A stretch of DNA of 64,000 bases from contig NZ_JAICCF010000001.1 in assembly GCF_019492185.1 (NCBI RefSeq), positions 186,001 through 250,000 on the forward strand. The letters run 5' to 3'. The translations under genes and the position numbers were made by a program. The notes under the pieces are model-generated. The model had not been told where the DNA came from. It made no database searches and saw only the letters and a program-made list of their open reading frames with translations. Of the stretch, positions 35,437 to 42,941 are shown one piece after another (position 1 is the stretch's first letter; each line of letters opens with the position of its first letter). Origin of the DNA: Chitinophaga rhizophila. Lineage in GTDB: Bacteria > Bacteroidota > Bacteroidia > Chitinophagales > Chitinophagaceae.

Positions 35437-35616
35437 TGGCAGCATTGCCATGAATGATCTTTTATTATTAGCTCAGAAGGTGGATTGATTGGTAGCCGGA
35501 AATTACTCTAAGCTGTAAAAATCCTTTATATAGAGTGAATTGTAGTGATTGAACAATCATTACAGGATCACCTGCAAAGAAAGAACCCGCGTAGCTATTA
35601 CGCGGGTTCTTTCTTT
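35437..35616 (+). ncRNA. Candidate structured small RNA, about 180 nt
   Basis: The segment lies between a perfect -7 box and an 18-bp terminator stem. It has a 5' hairpin GGCA-gcat-TGCC, a longer stem AATTACTCTA with TAGAGT.AATT (one bulge) and a hairpin TGATT-gaac-AATCA before the terminator. No protein-like frame fits. It does not match tRNA, tmRNA, SRP RNA or RNase P by eye. The size would allow a 6S-type RNA, but that is a guess. The start point is inferred from the box. Confidence 0.4.
35576..35616 (+). terminator. Intrinsic terminator with 18-bp perfect stem
   Basis: AAAGAAAGAACCCGCGTA (35576-35593) pairs exactly with TACGCGGGTTCTTTCTTT (35599-35616) around a 5-base loop. There is no coding sequence directly upstream on the plus strand, so it must end a non-coding transcript. 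It may also act on the minus strand. Confidence 0.85.
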
Positions 35617-35764
35617 CTAAGATACCTCCGGCACGATAACCCGGTCAGATACGCCTCATATGCAGATGAGCCGTTCATGGTGGCAACACCAGCTACGGCC
35701 TTACAGATGCTGGCTTACTGGACAGATCAATATACTAATTACGCTTAATCAGAACACTCATTAG

Positions 35765-36526
35765 ATGCAAATTATTCCTGCAGATTATACAGCATTCTTC
35801 CACTGGTTCAAAAATCATACAGAGACTTACTGGGGTAAAGACAGAAATGCCGGTCCCGACGAAAATCTGTGTCCTGAATGGATACAGGGTGCGAAATGGA
35901 TAGGTATGACCGATGAACAGATTGATATGGTTCAGGAGAAGTTTGATGTTATTTTCACGCCGGAACACCGTGCATTCCTGCAGATACTGCATACCATCGA
36001 CAGGAAAAAGCGCGTCTATGAGCAATATGGCGATAAACAGGGCGATTATTTTGAACAACCCTTTTTGTACAACTGGCTGGAAGATGAAGAAGCGATCCGC
36101 CTCAGACTGAAATTTGCCTATAACACTATCCTGGACGATGTATTGCGCATGGGTATATGGCAGGCAAGAGCATGGGGAGAAAGACCTGACACTGACAGCG
36201 AAAGAACCGAGATATTTACACAGGCTTTTGAAAAAGCGCCTAAACTGGTTCCACTGAACGGCCACAGATTCCTGGTAGCGGATATGTCTATGGAAAGAAG
36301 ACCTGTATTATCCGTATGGGGAGCAGATATTGTGTGTTATGGACTTGACCTGCGCAAGTATCTGCTGCACGAGTTTAATGAGCATCTGGACATCTACCAC
36401 CGGATATACAATGAAAAAACAGATAGCTGGGACTGGGTACTGAATGAGGAATACAAACCCAGTTTCATGTATGAAGATAAATCAGCGTTGCGTAAACTGC
36501 CCTTCTGGGGAGACTTCCTGATGTAG
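35765..36526 (+). CDS. SUKH (SMI1/KNR4)-like protein, weak match
   Basis: The product is 253 aa, cytoplasmic, with no signal or membrane segment. The order 'PEWIQGAKWIGMTDEQID...FTPEHRAFLQIL' followed by 'HRFLVADMSMERRPVLSVWGADIVCYGLDLRKYLLHEF' is the pattern of SUKH-fold proteins: a helix that measures a position, then GNPVLSI-like and YYG.DL-like strands. Many SUKH proteins are toxin immunity proteins, but no toxin gene is next to it. The terminal part (GDFLM) is unremarkable. The call is by pattern only and could be wrong. Confidence 0.55.
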   Translation: MQIIPADYTAFFHWFKNHTETYWGKDRNAGPDENLCPEWIQGAKWIGMTDEQIDMVQEKFDVIFTPEHRAFLQILHTIDRKKRVYEQYGDKQGDYFEQPFLYNWLEDEEAIRLRLKFAYNTILDDVLRMGIWQARAWGERPDTDSERTEIFTQAFEKAPKLVPLNGHRFLVADMSMERRPVLSVWGADIVCYGLDLRKYLLHEFNEHLDIYHRIYNEKTDSWDWVLNEEYKPSFMYEDKSALRKLPFWGDFLM

Positions 36527-36597
36527 ATTACTACTGGTGATTCCAGTCAATAAAAAAATGATTTTTGGCAGCTCCCATATAGATATAAATTAATCCG

Positions 36598-36623
36598 TTT
36601 GAGGATCTATATGCCTATCTTTG
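36598..36623 (+). promoter_or_regulatory. Putative promoter of the PhnA-like gene
   Basis: TATCTTTG (36616-36623) fits the -7 consensus exactly. TTTG (36598-36601) lies only 14 bases upstream, shorter than usual. A start near 36630 supports ATG 36650 as the first codon. Confidence 0.4.
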
Positions 36624-36649
36624 CAGCTTTTACAGCGCAATACACATTA

Positions 36650-37216
36650 ATGAGCACAACTATCACACCTGCCTTACAGGCACGCAGCAACGGAACCTGT
36701 GAACTTTGTACCAATGACGATGCAGCCATCGCATATGCTGTCAGCCCGAGGAACAATGACGCTATAGAGAACGAGGTAGCCATCTGTAATACCTGCCTCT
36801 CTGCAATGGAAGACCCGGCAGCCGCCATGCACTGGCATTGTCTTGCAGGAAGCATCTGGAACGCTGAGCCAGCAGTACAAGCTTTAAGCTACCGGTTACT
36901 ATATCAACATAAAGACCACGAATGGGCTGCTGAAATCATTGGTTCCGTAGAACCAGATGAAGCTGTGGTTAACTGGGCATTAAGCGCATTTGAAGTAAAG
37001 CCGATACATCTGGATAGCAACGGTACTGAACTGCTTAATGGCGATACTGTCGTGCTGACCCAAGGACTCAATGTAAAAGGCGCTAACTTCATGGCTCCTA
37101 AAGGTACTATTGTGCGGAAGATCAGACTTGTAGCAGATAATACGGAGCAGATAGAAGGTAAGATTAATGAACAGACAATTGTAATACTGACTAAATACGT
37201 GCGTAAGTCGTCCTGA
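36650..37216 (+). CDS. PhnA-like zinc-ribbon protein
   Basis: The product is 188 aa from ATG 36650; an upstream ATG-less extension to 36599 crosses the -7 box. An N-terminal zinc ribbon has CELC (about residues 17-20) and CNTC. The C-terminal PhnA domain holds DSNGTELLNGDTVVLTQGLNVKGA and KGTIVRKIRLVADN, ending in a VILTKYVRK strand. PhnA-domain proteins were named from the phosphonate operon, but their biochemical role is unclear. No phosphonate gene is near. It is a single gene or co-transcribed with the HEAT-repeat gene 45 bases on. Confidence 0.88.
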   Translation: MSTTITPALQARSNGTCELCTNDDAAIAYAVSPRNNDAIENEVAICNTCLSAMEDPAAAMHWHCLAGSIWNAEPAVQALSYRLLYQHKDHEWAAEIIGSVEPDEAVVNWALSAFEVKPIHLDSNGTELLNGDTVVLTQGLNVKGANFMAPKGTIVRKIRLVADNTEQIEGKINEQTIVILTKYVRKSS

Positions 37217-37261
37217 TGCGGCATCGCCCACTACCTTCGCCTTACAATCAACCTATTGTGC

Positions 37262-38083
37262 ATGAGCCGGAATGACTGGTCAAATGATAAATTGTTCGAT
37301 CGCCTGCTGGGCAATAAGTCCTCCCGTACCTACTGGGATAATGTGAGAGAACTATGCAGGCGTCCGGACAAGGATGTATATAAACGCTGCGTTGCATTGA
37401 CGAAATCCGCGTTACCGCAAGAGCGACGTGCAGGCATAGATATATTGTCTCAGCTGGGCGGTGAAGAACGTCCGTTTGAGAAGGAAACACTGGCACTCTA
37501 CCTGCGCATCCTTCCTAAAGAAAACGATCAGAAGGTACTGGAGTCCTTATTGCATGCAATCGGGCACAACAACAAAGGACTGGACAATGAGGGCATCGGG
37601 AAGCTACTACCACTGACAGCACATCGTTATACTGGAGTACGCTTTGCTCTTACCGTCGCCATCAAAGGGATAGATAAACCGGCCGCAATAGATATACTTA
37701 TCGCTCTCTCTGCAGATAAAGATATCGACATACGCAACTGGGCCACCTATAGCCTGGGAGCAGTGATTACCAGAAATAATAAGGTGATAAGGGAAGCGCT
37801 ATACGCCAGAATACATGATCAGGATGAAGATACGCGTCTGGAAGCAATTGCCGGACTAGCTATCAGAAAAGACCCTCGTGTAAGAGAGCTTATCATAAAG
37901 GAACTGCAAACCGGAGAAGCGGGCACACTTTTATTTGAAGCCATGACGGCTCTGGGTGATCCTGCATTATTGCCTGCATTGAAACAGTTGCATAAAGCGT
38001 CTGTGAAAGCCGCTGGTATTCACCCGGAGTGGCTAGCTAAGCTGGCAGAAACGATAAAAGCATTGTCAGCTACTAATAACTGA
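37262..38083 (+). CDS. HEAT-repeat protein
   Basis: The product is 273 aa from ATG 37262. It is a soluble all-helical solenoid. Repeated units of about 31-35 residues can be seen, for example GVRFALTVAIKGIDKPAAIDILIALSADKD, DIRNWATYSLGAVI, and DTRLEAIAGLAIRKDPRVRELIIKEL, each with the D-[IV]R-x-A pattern of PBS-lyase-type HEAT repeats. Such proteins mediate protein contacts; no enzyme function is expected. It precedes the Ppx/GppA gene by about 50 bases and may share a transcript with it. Confidence 0.85.
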   Translation: MSRNDWSNDKLFDRLLGNKSSRTYWDNVRELCRRPDKDVYKRCVALTKSALPQERRAGIDILSQLGGEERPFEKETLALYLRILPKENDQKVLESLLHAIGHNNKGLDNEGIGKLLPLTAHRYTGVRFALTVAIKGIDKPAAIDILIALSADKDIDIRNWATYSLGAVITRNNKVIREALYARIHDQDEDTRLEAIAGLAIRKDPRVRELIIKELQTGEAGTLLFEAMTALGDPALLPALKQLHKASVKAAGIHPEWLAKLAETIKALSATNN

Positions 38084-38134
38084 TGATGGTGTCTATTTCC
38101 AAATTACGTTATAGACCCGTAAAACAAAATATGC

Positions 38135-39037
38135 ATGAGAGCGGCAGTTATTGACCTTGGTACTAATACTTTCCACCTGATCATCGCAGACCTGTCTGAC
38201 GGAACGGTACGCATGCTATACAAGACTACAGTACCCGTATTACTCGGACAAGGCCGTATCAATGAAAATATGATCATACCGGAAGCGTTTGAAAGAGGCA
38301 TCAAAACACTTAGCGCTTTCAAAGCCACCATTGATCAACATCAAGCAGACGTTATAAAAGCAACTGCTACTTCCGCTGTAAGAAGCGCCATCAATGGTCA
38401 GGCATTTGTTGACGAAGCCAGAGATGTTGGTATTGAGATTGAAGTCATCACCGGTGATCAGGAAGCGGCATACATCTTTGATGCAGTCAGGGCTACCGGC
38501 GTAATCAAAGACACTGTGCTGGTGATGGATATAGGTGGAGGCAGTACAGAATTTATTATTGGTGATGCAAAGGGGTTATTATGGAAAAAGAGCTATAATA
38601 TCGGCGCAGCCAGGCTAATGCAGGCGTATTTTCACTCAGACCCTATGAGTGACGCTGACCGTTCTGCGATCATCACAGTCTTGGATGAAACACTCGGAGA
38701 ACTTAAGTCCGCCTGTACACATTACAAACCGAAGGCGCTGGTAGGTTCAGCAGGTGCCTTTGAATCATATGCAGCTATGCTGAATAATGGAGAAGAAGCG
38801 AAGGATATACCCACTATGCCGCTGGATATTGCGTCTTACAGAGCGCTGTCAGCACACCTGATAGCATCTACGCACGCTCAAAGAGTAGACATGAAAGGTC
38901 TCATATCATTACGGGTAGACATGATCGTGATCGCTGCGATACTAACCAGCTATGTACTCGACACAACTGGCGTTCAAGCATTACATCTGTCTACTTATGA
39001 TCTGAAAATGGGTATTCTGCATTCGCTGCTTAAGTAG
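38135..39037 (+). CDS. Ppx/GppA family exopolyphosphatase-like protein
   Basis: The product is 300 aa, the short form that contains only the two actin-like lobes and lacks the C-terminal HD-like domain. ATPase-fold motifs are AVIDLGTNTFHLIIAD (phosphate 1), KATATSAVRSAING, and VMDIGGGSTEFIIG (phosphate 2). It probably hydrolyses polyphosphate or the 5' phosphate of pppGpp, linking to starvation control. Which substrate is used cannot be read. It ends 30 bases before the stop of a convergent reductase gene. Confidence 0.92.
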   Translation: MRAAVIDLGTNTFHLIIADLSDGTVRMLYKTTVPVLLGQGRINENMIIPEAFERGIKTLSAFKATIDQHQADVIKATATSAVRSAINGQAFVDEARDVGIEIEVITGDQEAAYIFDAVRATGVIKDTVLVMDIGGGSTEFIIGDAKGLLWKKSYNIGAARLMQAYFHSDPMSDADRSAIITVLDETLGELKSACTHYKPKALVGSAGAFESYAAMLNNGEEAKDIPTMPLDIASYRALSAHLIASTHAQRVDMKGLISLRVDMIVIAAILTSYVLDTTGVQALHLSTYDLKMGILHSLLK

Positions 39038-39066
39038 CCGGTATTGATTCTATCAATACTTTCAAC

Positions 39067-39723
39067 TCAGTCATTCGCATGCTTTTTCCTGCGTGCCAGT
39101 TCGGCATCACTCACATAACCAGCACCTAATGTACCTGTCTGTATTGCTCCGGCAGGTACATAACTGATGACCATTACACCCTGTGGCGACACAATAGTAT
39201 CAACAACTTTCCATTGCTGTGGTTGCGTCCCCTCCTGAAATAGCCGCTTCCCCTGCCCTATGGTTAACGGGTAGATCCATGTATGCAGTTCGTCAACCAG
39301 CTGATGCGCAAGCAGGGATTGTACCAGTCTGCTGCTACCATGCACAAGCAAATTAGGGCCATCCTGAGCCCTGAGCTTTTCCAGTTCAGCAACAACATCA
39401 CCAGTAATATGTGTAGAGTGGTCCCACGTAAGCTCCAAGGATCCGGATGATACCACATACTTTTCTATGCGATTGAATAAATTACCAATATCATCCTGCT
39501 GGTAAGGCCAGTGGGCGGCAAAGATCTCATATGTACGTCTCCCTAGCAACAGGTCAAATGGCTGAGACATAATATCTCCTAATTTCTTATCAATACTGTC
39601 ATCAGCATAAGGGTAAATCCATCCGCCCCATTTAAATTGCCCGGAAGTATCCTCCTCTGTGCCGCCGGGAGCCTGTAATACTCCGTCCATAGATAAAAAC
39701 ATAGTTACAATGATCTTTCTCAT
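39067..39723 (-). CDS. RibD C-terminal / dihydrofolate reductase-like protein
   Basis: The product is 218 aa. It starts MRKIIVTMFLSMDGVLQAPGG, and contains LLLGRRTYEIFAAHWP, SGSLELTWDHSTHI, NLLVHGSSRLVQSLLAHQLVDELHTWIYPLTIGQGKRLF. These define the 'YwjB/YyaP-type' dihydrofolate reductase family, which binds NADPH. The substrate is unknown. The last 35 residues are charged and lie outside the fold. It is a single gene. Confidence 0.9.
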   Translation of the reverse strand: MRKIIVTMFLSMDGVLQAPGGTEEDTSGQFKWGGWIYPYADDSIDKKLGDIMSQPFDLLLGRRTYEIFAAHWPYQQDDIGNLFNRIEKYVVSSGSLELTWDHSTHITGDVVAELEKLRAQDGPNLLVHGSSRLVQSLLAHQLVDELHTWIYPLTIGQGKRLFQEGTQPQQWKVVDTIVSPQGVMVISYVPAGAIQTGTLGAGYVSDAELARRKKHAND

Positions 39724-39973
39724 GAGTTGCTAATTTGGGTACCGTACAAAAATACAGCACTGGCTATCATGAGCTAAGGGGTATTCAGGACATGATACGG
39801 TACATTTACGACAATGTAATCGGGGAGTGCGTGCGGTGGAATAACAGGTATCAGATATTACTTATCAAGATAACGGAATGAAGGACGGTTTTGTTTCCCA
39901 GGCAGTCATCACATATCCCTTATCGCTAATCATTTATTGTGTATTTTGCGCGCGTTCGTAAACCATATTTTTT

Positions 39974-40963
39974 ATGTCTCTTACAAAAACCCGATGGAAA
40001 ATTGAATCCGACAGGATCGTTATCCAACCTAACAGATTGATGTTCATATTAGGCGCTGTATTTGCCGTATTACTTGTCGGCCTCATTATAGCATTCCGAA
40101 TCAGCGGGCAGCGCTATGCAGTGAACGATGTTTACATTGCCGGCTTCCTGGTATTTGCCGTAGGCATATTCATTCTCAGCGGATTTACCTATATCGTATT
40201 TGACCGTGCTAACAACAGGATGAAGAAAATGCTGTTTGGAGTAGTTCCTGTAAAAAGTATCCCGTTCGATAAGCTGCAGGGCGTAAATATCGTTACACAA
40301 GGAGCCGGTTCCTATAGCTTCCGGATCTTTACAAAAGCCAGCAAGTATGGCCGTGGTACTATTATTTCATCCGGATATAGTAAGGATACTGACGCCAATG
40401 CAATCGCCTTTAATAATGAAGTTATTCCGCTGATACATCAGTACCTCGATGCAGCAGATCCATTACCGGAAGAAAAAGAGGTGATGATCACCGATTATGA
40501 ATATTTTACTTCGGACGGCGGGATTTATACACTCAAAGCAAACAATATCTTCCTTGCCGTAATGGGCATCAGTCTGCTGGCCTTAGGTATACATGAATGT
40601 ACACCCGCGGCATGGATGACCTCTATGAGTACGGTAGGACGAGTGTCTATAACGGGGGCCTGTTTGTTATTTGGCCTGATCTTTATCGCAGCAGCATTTA
40701 CGAAGATCACCTTTAATACCGGTACACGCATGATTGAACGGAAAAGCCCTATTAAATTAGGTAACCATCAGTTTCCGTTTGAACACTTCGTTAGTTTTCA
40801 GACAGTGCGCAACACCTACAACGGCATCTACTCCGGCACACAGGTATTAATGTTTTTCTATAAACCTGGAGACAAGAGAGAAAAAACGCTGCAATTACAC
40901 TCCTTCCGTAACACGCGCAAGATAGAGCGCTTATTGACGGAAGTTAAAAGTATTATGAAATAA
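39974..40963 (+). CDS. Membrane protein with duplicated two-helix plus PH-like unit
   Basis: The product is 329 aa. Helices lie at about 22-41, 54-75, 191-206 and 224-242. After each helix pair comes a similar soluble segment: YIVFDRANNRMKKMLFGVVPVKSIPFDKLQGVNIV in the first half and ITFNTGTRMIERKSPIKLGNHQFPFEHFVSFQTV in the second. This 'thNRM.K....K.IPFD.L..V' pattern resembles the bacterial PH-like segments of YdbT/YcxB-type membrane proteins. The function is unknown. It is a single gene with a clean terminator. Confidence 0.7.
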   Translation: MSLTKTRWKIESDRIVIQPNRLMFILGAVFAVLLVGLIIAFRISGQRYAVNDVYIAGFLVFAVGIFILSGFTYIVFDRANNRMKKMLFGVVPVKSIPFDKLQGVNIVTQGAGSYSFRIFTKASKYGRGTIISSGYSKDTDANAIAFNNEVIPLIHQYLDAADPLPEEKEVMITDYEYFTSDGGIYTLKANNIFLAVMGISLLALGIHECTPAAWMTSMSTVGRVSITGACLLFGLIFIAAAFTKITFNTGTRMIERKSPIKLGNHQFPFEHFVSFQTVRNTYNGIYSGTQVLMFFYKPGDKREKTLQLHSFRNTRKIERLLTEVKSIMK

Positions 40964-40987
40964 TACCGGCGATATCGATAATTGCGG

Positions 40988-41023
40988 ACTGCCCCTGTAA
41001 AGCGAAGATTTTACAGGGGCAGT
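40988..41023 (+). terminator. Intrinsic terminator after the duplicated membrane protein gene
   Basis: ACTGCCCCTGTAAA pairs perfectly with TTTACAGGGGCAGT around an 8-base loop, 24 bases after the stop. Confidence 0.75.
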
Positions 41024-41108
41024 TCATTTAACACTGGCATTATTGATCCAATACTACAATGGTGCTCCTCCGTCGTGTAATCAGAGTGAGCTTATTCTAT
41101 AAAATAAA

Positions 41109-41132
41109 GAAGCCCGCCAAACGGCAGGCTTC
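41109..41132 (-). terminator. Terminator of the susC-susD operon
   Basis: On the minus strand GAAGCCTGCC pairs with GGCGGGCTTC around a GTTT loop (one U-G pair), followed by TTTATTTT. It lies 35 bases after the susD stop. Confidence 0.75.
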
Positions 41133-41166
41133 TCCTCTCTCAGTGTATGTTGGACTAACCCAAAAG

Positions 41167-42930
41167 TTAATATTTGTCGTTCTGCGTGAACAGCTTGGAG
41201 GCATCCATTGCAGACTGCGGGATCGGGAATATTCTTCTGTAAGGCTGAGATGCCTGCTTTGCAGTACCTGCCAGATCAAATTTACCGAAACGGATCGCCG
41301 CTTTCCTTCTGTACATTTCCCAGTACATTTCAAACCCTGTTTCATTGTACAGTGCTTGCTCTGTCAGGGTAGTCAGTTCTTTACCAGGAGCGTTATTGTA
41401 TAATGCCTCACGGGTTCTGCTGGTACGCAGCTTATTCAGATCTTCCATTGCCAGGGCAGCCTGGTTCTTACGGAAGTAAGCTTCTGCTCTCATACAATAC
41501 ATACCACCCAGACGGTACAATGGAATATCTACATTGCTGGAACTGTTATCTCGTTCAGGATCGAACTCATACTTGAAGACACGTACGCCCTGATTGATCT
41601 GCGCCTGCGTAAATACAGCCTGCACCGGATTGTCAAATTTCAGCTCAGGAGTAAAGTCCATGGGTAGTGAAGTGTTCTTTTCGCAATTCAGCTTATTTAC
41701 TTTGATACGGCCATCAGCAGTCATCTCGAAAGTACCATTTGAAAGCAGCCTTGGACCGTACTGCTGACCGACCTGCAGACCACGATTGAAGTGGAACCAT
41801 GGCAGCGAAGCGCTGTTTGGTACAAAGCTGGTAGCAGGAACACTCACGTCTGTACCATCGTTCATAAACCAGGTACCGTCAGCATACTGATAGTGACGGG
41901 TAAAACGAGGGTCGTCATGATTATTGTTCCAGGTTGCATAGAACTCAGGAGTGATACAGGAAGCATTTGTCCCCCTGTTAGCAGGAGAAGGCTTCTGGTT
42001 TCTCTCCATGGACATATAAGCGAAGTCATTATCGCTATTACGCAGCGTATTGATCTCCTGAGATACGACGAATATCAGCTCTGGACCAGCAGTATTATTA
42101 ATGCTGAAGTTATCAAAGTAATTGCTGGATAGTTTGAACTGGGTGTTATTGATATTCATTGAAGTATATTCAATCACCTTGTCCATGTCTGTACCAGTAC
42201 CGCTTACTGCAACTTCGTTGAAGTCGAAGCTTGCTGCATAACGGTTTTTAAATACCGCACGGTTAAGATACATATCTGCCAGCAAGGCGTAGGCAGCCTG
42301 TTTAGTGAAGCGGCCATTATGTGTTGATTGTTCTTTCAGATTAGCCAGATCAGGCAGGATAGCTTCTACTTCTTTGATCAGCTCATCGATAGCTGTATCT
42401 GCTTTTCTTACTGTTACAGGCGCATTGACATCTGACGGATCACGGTATGGCGCTTGTCCGTACAGATCCAGTGTATGGAAAGTATAGAACGCCAGCAGGG
42501 CCTTGGCTTCTGCAAGAAATAGCTTTTTGTTGGTAAAATCTGGTCTGCTGTTAATACTGCTGATAGCAGTCAGAGATTTGGTAATACCACTATTCAGGTT
42601 ATTCCAGGTATTGGTAACTACTGAGTTATCAGGTGCCCATGTAAACTCATGGATGGCACGCCAGGTACCTCCGTCACCCCAGTCACTTCCCCGGGTAGGC
42701 AGCAGTGCTTCATCTGTGGAGTATTCCTGTAACGCAAATACGTTACCGTGATCCACAAAGGTAGCATCGCCCATCTGGCCATAAGCCGCCGCCAGTGCAT
42801 TTTCAGGATTGGAGTTATTGGAACCCAGCACCTCATCTATCACTTGTTCTTTCAGATCCGTACAGCCGACCATAGCAACGGTCAGAGCGATACAGGCTAA
42901 TTTATGCAGTTGTAATGATTTCTTTCTCAT
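41167..42930 (-). CDS. SusD/RagB-type nutrient-binding outer-membrane lipoprotein
   Basis: The product is 587 aa from ATG 42930; the frame to 42936 would need TTG. The lipobox VAMVGC gives an acylated Cys near residue 23. SusD landmarks follow: an N-terminal TPR-like region (KKLFLAEAKALLAFYTFHTLDLYGQAPY), the RADTAIDELIKEVEAILPDL-like helix, and the C-terminal 'YCMRAEAYFRKNQAALAMEDLNKLRTSR' with EMYWEMYRRKAAIRFGKF. It caps the SusC barrel and binds the glycan or peptide to be imported. It starts 12 bases after susC. No hydrolase gene is linked. Confidence 0.95.
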   Translation of the reverse strand: MRKKSLQLHKLACIALTVAMVGCTDLKEQVIDEVLGSNNSNPENALAAAYGQMGDATFVDHGNVFALQEYSTDEALLPTRGSDWGDGGTWRAIHEFTWAPDNSVVTNTWNNLNSGITKSLTAISSINSRPDFTNKKLFLAEAKALLAFYTFHTLDLYGQAPYRDPSDVNAPVTVRKADTAIDELIKEVEAILPDLANLKEQSTHNGRFTKQAAYALLADMYLNRAVFKNRYAASFDFNEVAVSGTGTDMDKVIEYTSMNINNTQFKLSSNYFDNFSINNTAGPELIFVVSQEINTLRNSDNDFAYMSMERNQKPSPANRGTNASCITPEFYATWNNNHDDPRFTRHYQYADGTWFMNDGTDVSVPATSFVPNSASLPWFHFNRGLQVGQQYGPRLLSNGTFEMTADGRIKVNKLNCEKNTSLPMDFTPELKFDNPVQAVFTQAQINQGVRVFKYEFDPERDNSSSNVDIPLYRLGGMYCMRAEAYFRKNQAALAMEDLNKLRTSRTREALYNNAPGKELTTLTEQALYNETGFEMYWEMYRRKAAIRFGKFDLAGTAKQASQPYRRIFPIPQSAMDASKLFTQNDKY

Positions 42931-42941
42931 AGTCAATTCGC

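Noticed and set aside
35471..35520. tRNA-like stretch (TTAGCTCAGAAGGT followed by GATTGGTAGCC)
   Set aside because: It starts like a D-arm, but no anticodon arm, T-loop (GGTTCRA) or acceptor pairing can be found, so no tRNA is called. It is treated as part of the candidate small RNA.
35545..35748. 67-codon frame starting with GTG
   Set aside because: It runs through the 18-bp terminator stem and does not look like a protein.
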